A stretch of 64,000 nt of DNA, from NCBI GenBank assembly GCA_008973525.1, contig WACJ01000527.1, positions 1,488,001 through 1,552,000 of the forward strand. Reading direction: 5' to 3'. This stretch comes from Stenopsyche tienmushanensis. Its lineage: Eukaryota; Arthropoda; Insecta; Trichoptera; Stenopsychidae. Within the stretch, counting starts at the first letter, position 1. The number at the start of each line of letters is the position of its first letter. Below the pieces are notes generated by a model. The model had not been told where the DNA came from. It searched no databases and saw only the letters and a program-made list of their open reading frames with translations. A program made the position numbers and the translations under genes. Of the stretch, positions 23,291-34,430 are shown one piece after another.

Positions 23291-25160
23291 TCTTTGATTC
23301 CTGAAGATTGATTAAACAACCAAGATGATAATGTGATCCGTGTATTTCCGCAGTTCTGACAATGCTTCCACGCAGAACGCTCGACGAAACGATAAATAAA
23401 TCATACCATAATAGTACATATTATATGGCCATTGTGCAGAGCAATTGATCATCGTCAATACATCCCCCCCAATTAGACGGCTGTAAACAAAGTGCGATTC
23501 ACCACCATTTACCACTCGAACCGTTGACCGCAGATGTTGGGGTCGTCGGCTTTATTGCCATTGAACAATTACGTTAACTTATCGAATTGAACCCGGTCAT
23601 GCTGTTGGCCATCCAAAAACACATAATTGAAGATGCATCCGAAAGAGCAACGTTGAATAACAAACCACTGTCATTATGTGCCCAGTTACGAATCTGCGAC
23701 GATTAATCTCCGTGGCTCAGGGCTTGATTTTCGACCGCATAGCAATAATGTTGCATAATGACGACACATCAACTGTTCGAATGAATCAGGTCTTTGATTA
23801 TTAGTTGCTAGAAAGGGCATCGTTATCAACAATTGCAGTCAACACTGCAGCTTGAGGTTAGCTTTGATCTCAGAGTAAACGATCCATAAATAGCATGAAC
23901 ATAAATGGAGATAACAATGTTAATGACTGAATCAATAAACTGCATATAAATAACAGCAAAATTTCACATCACGTGAAATAGTGAGTAATTCCCGGTAAAA
24001 TAAAAACTATTGTTATGTACTTAGGGAGTTACGCATGTGTTAAGTATGTGAAAGCTGAATATTGGAACATTTAGTGTGCATTTACATCATGATGATTATT
24101 CAGCAGCTAAGAAACCTGAAATCTTCATTATTCAATACATTTCCCTATCCGTAATTTTATTTTGCTAATTATTGTATTATTTATTAACCACATACTACAA
24201 TACAAATTACCTGGATGGCTTGAACGTCACGAAAAGCGAAACTTCAAGAGTTGGTGGAAAAGAGAGGGGGAATCGTTTGTAGTGTGTCTGTGTCCATCGC
24301 ATCTATCATAAAGATTTGTATCTATACATAGCCTGCATGCAACTATTACACCAGTAACATGCCTATTTTACTATATATTACACAAACACGACCTCATCTT
24401 TTAGCTAACAATATCCAGTTAACAAATAGAAAAAAGCAATGCATAATTTTTTTAAAAATAAATCTACAAGCGATAGCCTGGTGGAGCGCTTTGGGTCGAG
24501 ACGAAGACGTCAAGATGAGAGAACACTTTGGTATTAACTGATTTTTTAAATTGATAACGTGAGAGAGAGAGAGATAGCTCTAGCCGCGTGAAGAACGTCT
24601 TCCCGCAGCCAAGGCTATTCTCCCACTCCAACGATTCCCATCTCCTGCACATCACCACCGGACCGACAACGGCGTACGATCAAGAAGCTATAGGTGTCGT
24701 CCTTTCAGGCGCAATATGTCTACAGCGCCACAAAACATGTCGCTGTTAAATTGACACATTGCATCTAAAGAGAGACGGAAGATGTCGCTATCAATCTGAC
24801 GAATGGTTCACGGGGATGACATTTCTCCCGCGCTGCATAATCATACAACCGTATTATACAGGGTTTATAATCTACAGCGCCTATCATTATAGAAATATGT
24901 CCGTATTTAATCCTGAGGGCATCGTTAGGATGACATGTCGTATATTTTAAGAGTTAAAATAACATACAATTTGTTAAAGTAGATTTATGATCCTGAGTGA
25001 ACGTTAGAGATTCTCCCCTGACTAATTTATTATAGATAAGAGGGCATCAATTTGTTTTTGAATTCTCGATGGTATGTATGACTCGGGCATTTTAGGATGA
25101 CTGGTCTTCGAATAGATAAGATTGGAAATTTATTATAAATACAGCGTGTTGCTCGATATT
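23291..25160. other. No supported gene; short GA-repeat landmark
   Basis: At 24560-24625, 'gagagagagagagat', 'gaacgtcttcccgcagcc' and 'aaggct' mirror 2690-2745 ('gagagagagaga', 'ggatgtcttcccacaacc', 'aaggct'), so a short interspersed repeat is shared. No coding exon was recognised. Confidence 0.4.
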
Positions 25161-25163
25161 TAC

Positions 25164-25329
25164 TTATGAATAAGAGGATTGAGTTCATCCAGAATGTCCA
25201 TCTTTTCCATATGGGCCTCTTCATATCGGAGTTGTTTGTGGTGGTACCACCCAGTGGTATCATTATTTTTGGGGGATCTCTGTCGACAGTAACTCCCTCA
25301 TTGTCCTTTCTCTCGTCCAAATCTCTCGC
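25164..25329 (-). CDS. Possible isolated coding exon of an unidentified gene
   Basis: On the minus strand a typical acceptor (TTTTTGTTGCAG) precedes an open frame of 166 nt that ends at a GTAAAT donor (phase 0 in, phase 1 out). The peptide starts with 'ARDLDERKDNEG', is hydrophilic with a Thr/Asn-rich run, and ends in a basic-hydrophobic stretch ('KRPIWKRWTFWMNSILLFI') like a cytoplasmic tail entering a membrane helix. Codon composition is less AT-biased than the surroundings. No family is recognised and no neighbouring exon was found. Confidence 0.4.
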
Positions 25330-26470
25330 CTGCAACAAAAATAAACATTAGCATACAATAGAAACGTGATAATAAATCATAACACAATAACATGCTACAT
25401 AGTGTGACAGCACATTGATTAGTTATTTTTAATAGAAAAACATCCGTTGAGGTTTAGTAAAATAGTGAGATTTGTAAATAATAATTTGTGACAACTAGAT
25501 AAATAATATACATCCAATATTCATGCACTAAAATATTATATACACTATTATAATAAATTTGCATGCACTGCAACTGGTTTTTTTGTTGATAAAATTGAAT
25601 TAATCTTAATTAGATGTAACTGGGAGTCGCGTCTATTTATCCTGGGAAGTATGGTATTTGGTAGGAAAGAAAATTTTAGATTAAATATTTTTGGAAGTGA
25701 TAAAGCATGAGCTTTGATCGAGAGAAGACATCTTTACGCCTTCTTCGAGGCGACCACGGGCATGCCTGATAAGAGGTTCGTCATTGAAGTCTCGCAGTTG
25801 GGACTCGTGATACACAAGAAGATTTCACGAAGATCATCATCGGGATAAAGGAGAGAGGCGTACATTTTAATGCAACCTCATATTATGCAAATATTAAATT
25901 GGACGTTTTTAAAATCATGACCTATACAAGAATATTTGAAGGCATGTCATTGAATCATACGAGTATATTAAAAGTGATCCTTAAAAAATAGACATGTGTA
26001 TAACAAAAACGGATGTGGTTTGCTTGGATATCGATACACGAAATGCTAACTAGACAATGAATATTATATATAAATATTTTCCACGAATACTATAATGCCT
26101 GCCACCAACGTGTTTCGAAAAGTGGAAACAATTCAGACCAATTTTGCGTTGCTTTGTCCTTTTGCTGCGAACGATGTCCTCAACTTGAATTTCAAAGCGT
26201 GCATCGCGGACCGACCTTAGGAATAAACCAGGAAGCAAACCTGCCTGGACACGAAGTCATTATTATGCTTTTATGCGATCACATTTTTATTGGCGACTGA
26301 TCGGGTCGAGCGATACAACGAAATAGCTCCATAAATTATCAAAACATGGAATCGTCGTTGAAAAATGTATTACTGGAAATAGAGATCTGATGGATCAACT
26401 AAACAGATTTATCGACCCCTGAGTCGTTCTGATTTACATTTTGTTTCGGGAATGACGCCGACGAAAGCTT
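25330..26470. other. No supported gene
   Basis: AT-rich sequence. A GC-richer patch near 25720-25870 ('gaagtctcgcagttgggac') has stops in all frames and no recognised homology. It could include other exons of the gene suggested at 25164-25329, but none can be defined. Confidence 0.35.
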
Positions 26471-26472
26471 AT

Positions 26473-27130
26473 ACGAGGTCTGATCAAAAAATACGGTGAT
26501 TGAGAGCCGCAACTGATGATGCTACATTCATTTCATGCCATTTGTCCGATAACATGATTCTCTGAGACAGTATGTGTCAAGTTTGTACACTTTATGACAA
26601 GTAAATCAGTCTCCATAGCGGCTAGAGTGAGATTGTGTTTATCGCGTCTGTCGCGCACCATGTAATTCGAACAACGCGTTAGCATTGAGTTTTGTTTTAT
26701 GTTGCAAAAAAGTGCCAAAGAAGCTCATGAAATATTAAAATCGGGTATGAGTCAGTTGAAAACGAGCAACGGTCGGGACTTCCATCCACCTAAAAAACAG
26801 ACGAAAACATGCAAAACGCAGCAAAAATTGTTCGTGCAAACAAACGAATAACTATTCGAGAGCTTGCTGAAGAAGTTAACATCTCTTATGGAACTGTGTA
26901 AATATTTTTACTGTTAATTTGCAAATGAGACAAGTGAATGCACAATTTGTTTCCAGATTTTTGACTGACGAACAGAAGGAAAATCGTCTTCATGGCCAAA
27001 ATTCTAAGTGGAGATGAATGTTGTGTCTGCGGCTATGACCCTGAGACGAAAATGCAGACTTCACTTGGAAAACCCCTCGCCCCAAAGAGGCACGTCTAAA
27101 GCCTTCAAAAAAGGCTTTCAGTCATGGATT
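26473..27130 (+). pseudogene. mariner element with broken transposase
   Basis: The terminus 'ACGAGGTCTGATCAAAAAAT' lies at 26473. Downstream, 26690-26900 encodes an N-terminal part with 'KSAKEAHEILKSG' and, after a shift, 'AAKIVRANKRITIRELAEEV', the helix-turn-helix zone of mariner transposases. 26950-27110 gives 'RFLTDEQKENRLHGQ' and 'KTPRPKEARLKPSK' blocks. The catalytic Asp block between them is mostly lost, with stops and frameshifts. The right terminus is not identified. Confidence 0.75.
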
Positions 27131-27681
27131 CAACGTTGGGATAAGTGATAACAATGACAATTGATAACAGTGGGCAATCGACGCAATTGAAAGCGAACCA
27201 AACGACGAATCCGAAAGACCGATAGAAGAGACCATGTTTACATTGTTAATTAAGAACGACGTGTTCAAAACACTAGGCACCCTTCATATACATTTATCTG
27301 ATACATCCGATACGGCTATTGAGGTGTGTAAACATATTTACGCGATACTTGAGTATGTCGCGCAAAATAATTCACAATGCTAACGATCTATATTTGTACC
27401 GTTGCTATATTTGTTAAACTGAAAGAGATAAGAAGATCTTTCAATAGTTAAGTACATGCCAAAGTGAGAAATAAACAAACTTCTCGTTTATAAAAGTAAA
27501 TCTCTCATAGTTCCGTGACTAAATTCAAGCGCTAAAGTCATTGTCTTTATTGATTCAACTTTGGACTATGATAGAGCAAAGTTTTGTTTTTAGTCAGCAT
27601 ACATTGAAAAAAGATTATGGATCCTCGCTGAGCAGCTTGGAAAGAAATTTACATTAAGAAATCAACCTCGAATGTAAGCAC

Positions 27682-27890
27682 ATATGTAGGTAGTCTTGCG
27701 GTTAAGCGGTCAGTTAGTAACTCAATCATCTTGGGTTCAAATCTACAGGAGGTGTCGCTGGCGACCACAGTTTTAAAGACACATATCCGCTATAAAAAAA
27801 AACCATGTCAAAATGGTATACAATTGTGCCATAAAAAGGAACGCTAATAAATGCCACATTAAAAAATCAGGACAGCGTCCTTTACGTGTC
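27682..27890 (+). mobile_element. tRNA-derived SINE
   Basis: The head 'gtcttgcggttaagcggtc' resembles an A box, and 'ATCTTGGGTTCAAATCTACA' contains the B box GGTTCAAATC about 35 bp later. A body with 'gtcgctggcgaccacag' and 'ccataaaaaggaacgcta' follows. A homologous copy lies at 31030-31215. The tRNA of origin cannot be fixed from this sequence. Confidence 0.65.
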
Positions 27891-27964
27891 TGTCGAATCA
27901 AGCATTCTACTTTTTGACTTGCAGTGTGAAGTCGTCTTCAATCGACTGTCTTCTAATAGAAACA

Positions 27965-28190
27965 ATCGCACTTAAATGATGTTTGTTCGTATTTAATGCG
28001 CTGCCATACCGTTTATCAGATTGCGATAAAACTTCGTCCATTTATTGCTAAGGATTGCGCGAGTAACATAGGCATAGTCTTATAATACAGATTTGTTCGT
28101 ATTTTATGCGCTGCCATACCTTTCATTCGATTTCAATAAAACTTTGCCAACTTATTGTTTACACTTGCGGAAATAACATAGGCATAATAA
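27965..28190 (-). repeat. Tandem pair of ~118-bp units
   Basis: Two consecutive units each contain 'ttgttcgtat', 'atgcgctgccatacc', 'cgataaaactt' (or 'caataaaactt') and 'taacataggcata'. The same unit in reverse orientation is at 700-860. The class is probably a Helitron-like or SINE-related minisatellite. Confidence 0.6.
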
Positions 28191-28193
28191 GAC

Positions 28194-28402
28194 CGAGAGA
28201 ATATCTTGCATACATCATACGATTGTATAGATCGTTAACCCAAATTTATCGATTAATAATGATGTGTGAATGATATAATTAATCGATTTCAAATGTATTG
28301 TTCATGTTTACGCAAAGAAATGATCGAATATTGAGGCGGCCAAGCAAATATAGCATCTAATTTTATGATGATTTAAAATTAGTTCACTACTCAAAGGGTT
28401 AA
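28194..28402 (-). mobile_element. TTAA MITE family (copy 6, internally deleted)
   Basis: It contains 'gagaatatcttgcatacatc', 'atcgttaacccaaatttatcg' and ends 'CACTACTCAAAGGGTTAA' at 28402. The central 'ctgtcaggaccgtcg' section is deleted, with the flanks joined at about 28332. An A-rich (AAATA)n run follows. Confidence 0.65.
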
Positions 28403-29365
28403 AAATTAAAAATAAATAAAAATAAATAAAAAAACCATACTCCATATCGATATGATATTCTTCCCTTTCCTATTAATAGACATTGAGGAGACTCTATTCG
28501 TTTAGTGGAATTGGGGCAAAAAAGGTTCGCAATGAAGATTTTATAAACCTATTTAAAAGCCTACAACGAGATGCGCCAATGATTCCACCATACGTTCGTT
28601 ACATTAATTTAATTGTCAACAAATTTGAAATGTTTGTTCCCACGGAACCTGAATATTGGACCATAACTTAAATCTTCCGACGAGATAACTGCGTGAGAGA
28701 CATCTTAATTATTTTCCGACCTAATCGAGCGTCCCATTTTGGGCATTTGTGACCGTCACTAATTCAGATAGGGATCATCGTAGGTGCATGGACGAGTCCC
28801 TAGACTATGGGGAGGACGGATGCATGCGGGTAAAATTTAACGACCTAGCGGCTGGTCTCAATTAAAGGACGGCATTTGTTCCTGCTCGTGCAGCAGCAAT
28901 CGTTGAATTCCTGCCTCCTGCTATGCTTCATCATAATCACACACCAATTTGCTCCGACGTCAGCGAGGATATAAACACCGCTCGTAAATAAATAAAAAAT
29001 ACATTTTCCTAATGGCCAATCTAGTCCGGGAAGATCGAGACGAGACATCGCTCGGAAGTAATCTCGTCGAATTACATAACAGATTCTGTGTATACAGATT
29101 GTTTGAATTCCGCATGTCGTTTCATCAAGGCCTGAGAGCATCATGGCATTCGGTGGAATGCATAGCCGAAATATTTATCGATGCATTTCCATAAATATCT
29201 CACGTGTATACGATTTAAACATAAAAACACCATAAATAACAATAATAGCCTATAATTTCATCGCGGTCAAGTAAAACGATAAAACGTATATTTTTCACGA
29301 TTTAACAACAGTTACCAAATTTTCTTCAAGTTGCGTTAATCCAGTCGATACCGTAATATGATTGC
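28403..29365. other. No supported gene
   Basis: A 62-codon frame at 28483-28671 and a 60-codon frame at 29012-29194 lack splice context and recognisable homology. I do not annotate them as genes. Confidence 0.35.
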
Positions 29366-29367
29366 TA

Positions 29368-29850
29368 TAAAATTCGACCCGCGATAATCCGATAAACGTT
29401 TTGCAAGGCGGTATCTGATTGTTCAATTTGTCGGACTATAAAGTACTGCCCCCGACCCCTTGTAGTCCGGAACTTTTTGGAAAGAAGTACTTGTAATCCG
29501 CAAAATATGAAAATGATGAGATATACATAGACAATATAAGGTTTCATATTATAGAATTAACGTCATAAATATAATGCCCATAGCAGTTATAAAAAACTGT
29601 TACCGTCTATATTTTTAATTTTTTTGTTATCGCTTGCTAATTTCTTTCATGAAAAAACTATATATACAAAGCTACCTCCAACTTATGAAGTTTGCTTCTT
29701 GCCTGCCCCACAATCAATGGTGGAGACATTTGTATTTTTTACATTCACGAAGCTCTACCGCACATATATACAACATTTGTATTGGGATGTCGGACTACAG
29801 GGGGCGCCGGATTAGACTGTGACCGGATTACCGGGGGTGCCGGAATGAAA
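29368..29850 (-). mobile_element. Tigger-like non-autonomous element, copy 1
   Basis: 'CGACCCGCGATAATCCGA', 'aaacgttttgcaaggc' and 'tcggactacagggggcgccg' appear in the order and orientation opposite to the copy at 37341-37996. The ends resemble the (C)AGT..AC..CGATTATCCG style of Tigger/pogo elements. No transposase remains. Confidence 0.6.
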
Positions 29851-30258
29851 ACCATAACTGATTAATATAAATATTAGAAACGTAACCGAAAACAAAACCG
29901 AAATAATAGAATAACGGTTCGAAGCCCTAATAAAAATAGCCTAGGCTGCACTATGCACACATTGAATCATGCTTTAAATTCCTATTAGTAATGATCACTT
30001 CACATAAATAACTTTATCCGACTTTTTACTTGTATTGCAAAATGATTCAGACATACTCAAGGATCAGCTTATCTTTATGCTGGAAAAACAACGATTGTAC
30101 CAATAAATAGTTGTTTGAATAAGACGAATAGAATTTCAAAAAGAAACATTGCTGATTGTTGCATACCAGGAAATTGCTAGAACGATGAAAGCATCACGCA
30201 TTCTGTTTATTTCAATACATTCTATGAATACGCGTCTATTTCTTAAATCGAAATACTA
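29851..30258. other. No gene seen
   Basis: AT-rich spacer between two DNA-transposon remnants. Confidence 0.4.
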
Positions 30259-30881
30259 TACATTTAAATCTTTTTTTTGTGAGGTAGATGCGTTCCGCAG
30301 AAAATCGCACAAAAAAAGCTATAACGTACATAGAAACAGTGAAGTTGCATTCCGTGGATTTTAAAACCGCATAACTTTGAAACGGCTATATAAAATATAT
30401 CCAAAATCGCATAAAAAAAGTTAATAAAAAAATAGGAAAACAATAAAGGCAATTAAAAAATAACATTTATTTGTTATGATTTGTACCCAGTTTGAACTTA
30501 ATTAATTAATTAAAACTTGAGATATGATGTCAACCATGTTGAAAAAAATTGTTTCGAAAAAAACCTGTTAAAAGATTTCATTCACAGAGGACCGGCCAAG
30601 TTGCCGCCTCACTAAAATAGCTATAACTCTGTAAGTATTTGGAATTTTGGAAATTTCTTTGGAGAATATATTTTTAAAAGTCGAAACATTGGAAAAATGC
30701 AAAGAAAATGTAATTGTTTCAAAAGTCCCAAATTATAATTTTTTTCTAAATTTCGGTTAGTGTTGATGATTTATTTCCTATTTTATCCAAAATATCTACA
30801 CGTACTCTTTATGAAATTAAAAAAAAAATCTTTAAAAAAACCGCATAACTTCGAAATCGCACAAAAAGAGGTTTGAGTGTA
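30259..30881 (-). mobile_element. pogo/Tigger-like MITE (copy 3)
   Basis: The right end 'AAAAAGAGGTTTGAGTGTA' and left end 'TACATTTAAATCTTTTTTTT' are flanked by TA. Internal 'ctataaaatatatccaaaatc' and 'acttgagatatgatgtcaacc' match other copies. Confidence 0.75.
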
Positions 30882-31029
30882 TTCATTTATCCAGTCTATC
30901 CATCTTATGCATCTGGAACAACACAAATCGGTTACGACGAACACATATGTGTATTTTGCATGTTCCGCTTCATAAATGGAAACGTTTTTATCGCTATCAT
31001 TCCTTAGTAAAATATTGACTTTTTTTGAA

Positions 31030-31215
31030 TCTTGTAAGTTCGTATTTGATACGTCCGATCGGACTGGTAACTCAATTATCATTGGTTCAAATCTACAGGT
31101 GTGGCCGTCGACCACATTTTTAAAGCATGTATTTGTTATGAAAAACCATATCTAAACGGTTGTTGACAGTCCCATAAAAGGGATTGCTAAAAGCCACTTC
31201 AAAAAAAAAAAGGTG
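31030..31215 (+). mobile_element. tRNA-derived SINE (copy 2)
   Basis: 'AACTCAATTATCATTGGTTC' followed by 'AAATCTACAGG' contains the B box, and 'gtggccgtcgaccacatttt' plus 'cccataaaagggattgcta' match the body of 27682. It ends in an A-rich run at 31200-31211, as expected for a retroposed SINE. Confidence 0.65.
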
Positions 31216-31261
31216 TCAAAAATATGTGGAACAAATTCAGGTAAAAGATTTGGTAATGGAG

Positions 31262-32276
31262 AACTCAGTGTTGGATTGCATATTACGAAGTTTACTAATT
31301 GTTTAATATCAAAAGATGGAAACTCAAAGCGGAAAATCAGGAAATACAGAATATGAAGAGTGTATTTTTATGTGGTTCATACAAAAGCGATCAATTGGAC
31401 AGCCAATCTCTGATTGGGCTGACTTGAAATTTTCAAAGGACGACATGGTATCATGGAACTTTAAATTCATGGAGAAAAGCTTTCTGCTGACATACCTTCA
31501 GCAAACAGCATTGAAGCTATTTGTGGGGAAGAAAAGATTCGATGAAGAGTTTATATACAATGCCAATGAGACCGGCTTAAATTGAAAAAATACTACCCAA
31601 CAATTCTTTAGCATCAAGACGTGAAAATACTTCACCTGGATACAAAACTAGTAAAGAACGTGTCACTATTATGGTGTGTGCAGGCAGACACAGACTGCCG
31701 CTGCTTGTCATTGGAAAATCAAAGATGCTTTAAAAATATGAAAAGTCTTTCGCTTGAGTATGGTCATCAGAAAAAAGCCTGGATGAATGGTATAAATACA
31801 ATTCATACCAGAAGAAAAGACCATTAGTAAATTCCAGCAACGCGGTAGAACCTGTTATTGGAGACATTGCAAAAGCATTAGCACAAATTTCTATTTGTAC
31901 TGAATGCTACGAAGAAGATGCAACAAAGTGGTTAAATTGCGATGCAAACGATCTTGGATTCCAAATGTTGAATGATGAGGAAATAATTAAAGAAATATTG
32001 GCCTCAGAAGAACAAGATCGAGAAGACGAAGAAGAAATTTGCGAAGGAGGAAGTATTTATGTAATTCAGGACAACGTATGTGTCTTATTCGAGCATTCAC
32101 GATTCGGCAGCTTCTAAAAAAGCTTAAAGTCAAAATCGATCATTAATTATTTTAATAAGAAATAATTTATTATATATTTTCCCTGTCAATTTTGATTATT
32201 TTCGATTATCCAGATTTTTGTTAACCGGACTACTTTCATCCCCAATTAGTCCAGATAATCGAAGTTCTACTGTATT
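31262..32276 (+). pseudogene. Tigger/jerky-type transposase (CENP-B HTH + DDE_1), broken
   Basis: Three frame pieces give an ordered Tigger/jerky-like protein. 'YEECIFMWFIQKRSIGQPIS' near 31350 is the CENP-B-type DNA-binding half. 'IYNANETGLN' near 31555 is the first catalytic block, where the usual Asp of NADETG is Asn. 'GQ/HQKKAWM' lies near 31770. A tail 'WLNCDANDLGFQMLNDEEI' with an acidic run ends near 32116. At 32200-32276 the terminal repeat 'CCAGATAATCGAAGTTCTAC' plus 'TGTA' closes the element. Frameshifts and the D-to-N change make it inactive. The left terminus is not found. Confidence 0.85.
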
Positions 32277-33665
32277 TGTGGAAGTTTTTTTAGAAATACA
32301 CTATCATAGAGGCAACACTGAATCAAAACGAATGATAACATAATAAATCTTTACAAATATGCTAATGATTTTCAACAACATTTTGAAAATAAATAAATGC
32401 GCTACATAACAAGATCCAATGTAAATATTCGTTCGTCCATATGCAAATTTATGCATATTTTAGACTATTAATTAGAGTCGCATTAGCTGTTGGGCACATG
32501 AATATCTCCCAAGGAGAATTTACCGCCCAAGTTCAAAGGAGATCCACAATTGCTGTTTTTATTTCCCAGTCTGGACGAAAGCCCAAAGCATTCTTCGAAT
32601 ACTAAAAAAATGTCACAAGATCCCATGAGAACGGCACTGATTCATTTCGATAAAAACATGTGTTTTGCAAGTTGCGAATTTCTTCCGAAGATCCGTCAGC
32701 AAACTCTTTGGACAGCATAACATACTGGAGTTTCCCACAATTCAGCAACTTTAATCGGAGCCATCGTTCCACCATATCATATTTGCGTTGCAGACATTAA
32801 TAACAATTTTCGAAACCTGAATAATTGCACATACCGGCATTAAATTAAAATGTACAAAGCTGCTTTTTTGTCTACAAATAGTTTACATTCATTATTGTTA
32901 AATACACATCGTTCACTTTCGATAAACGGTGGCTAGGGCTTCAATAGACATGGCCTATAGTGTAGGTGTAAGACATTTATGCAACAAAATGATTCGTACT
33001 AAATTCAAGAAAATCGGTTTTAACTAAACATGGACCTGCTGTTATCAATGCTTTGGACACCCGCAATGAAATCTGATGATGGTTCATCTTGTGTTTAATT
33101 TATCTAACCGCATTTACTATAATATTTATTTTAGTAAAAAATATGGAATTATCGCGCGAATCTATTAAAACTATTATCGGAATTATTCATACGGATAATA
33201 TCCGCAGAACGACGTTCTAATATATTTATTATTTAAAAAACGATTATAGTTAAACTAATCACTTATTTGAGGCAAAGTCTCGCATAGTTGGACAGTATAC
33301 GGTCCACATTTTTAAAATGACTACTCATTGCTTTTATCAACATTGTGGTTGCATCGCGACGAGGATATCTTTTTTTTTTAATCATATCAACATAATATGT
33401 GTGCTCTAAGCATGACATATTCATAATGTATTCACATGAGTCAAAATGATATCTTTCCTATTAGAAAAAAAACAGTGAAATTAATGTCGTTTCGATAAGA
33501 ATTTTCATGGGGACTCCCCATGTATGATGTGATTTTGATTTTCCTATTATATTTTCATGTTGATTTTGCACTTGTCTAGCAAAACAACAAGTTAAGTGTT
33601 GGGCATATTAGATTAGATCTTGAACTCACAATCATTAAAATATAATTTAAAAATAATGATAATTT
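32277..33665. other. No supported gene
   Basis: AT-rich sequence with no open frame or terminal repeat that I can defend. Confidence 0.4.
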
Positions 33666-33669
33666 GAGT

Positions 33670-34060
33670 AGTCGCTCATGAATAGTTGTCTCTCCTACTT
33701 AAATCCTATTCATAACTCCACTGAACTTTATCCCGACAGGATGACACTCACACAAGAGCTTCCAAGTGCCCGACCTTTACACTCTGCGTCCTCCAGAAGA
33801 GGCGAGGTCCTTGCAAAGAAAACAGCTTTGGATTTTACATGTAACCAAAAGTACGCTGGACTAAAGGACTATGGGAATTGGATAGAGACGGGTTATGCTA
33901 AGATCAAGGGAAATACTGTCCACGCCTCCACGAGTCCAACCTCAATTTGAAGTGGGCTGCAAAATAAACAATTCCGAGCTGCAGGGGCTTCAACCCCTAC
34001 CCCGTGGTACTCGTATCGGTTCGGTCACGATCAGTTCTATGGGTGTGCACCACACACACA
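33670..34060 (+). repeat. GC-richer interspersed repeat, partial copy
   Basis: 'tgcgtcctccagaagaggcg', 'aggtccttgcaaagaaaaca' and 'gcaggggcttcaacccctac' correspond to parts of the repeats at 17429-17945 and (inverted) 53085-53714. A 90-codon open frame at 33678 overlaps it but has no other support. Confidence 0.5.
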
Positions 34061-34430
34061 TGTCCCCATAAATGAGGACGGGGTGGCCACAAGGTGTGTA
34101 TATCCAACCGGTCCGCTTTTCGGACCACTGATATGACGAATGGACACCTCGCGATCGGACGCCATACCTTGTGTCATTTATTTACGGGCTTATATCGGCT
34201 GGGTCGGCCCAATGTTTAAGCGATAACGAAGACAATAAGGATTAGATAACTTAGTATACATTATACAAACGGATAGAGTCAATCAGTGTTGATTCATGTA
34301 AAATGGAATGATCAAGTAATATAAAAACCATTTATAATTCTCGACTGGGTCGGTAATCTACGTTTTGCGCCTGCTTTGCCACCCCCTTGTTATAGCTCTG
34401 CCAGAAACAGATATGGCAACTAAATTCATT
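34060..34430 (+). repeat. Hairpin repeat family, copy B
   Basis: The hairpin GGTCCG-cttt-TCGGACC lies at about 34113-34128, followed by 'CTGATATGACGAATGG' and 'gcgatcggacgccatac'. Further on come 'GGCTGGGTCGGCCCAATG' and 'GACTGGGTCGGTAATCTACG', the same paired GGGTCGG landmarks seen in copy C. Confidence 0.65.

Noticed and set aside
33678..33950. A 90-codon open frame starting MNSCLSYLN
   Set aside because: It overlaps an interspersed repeat whose other copies have no matching frame.
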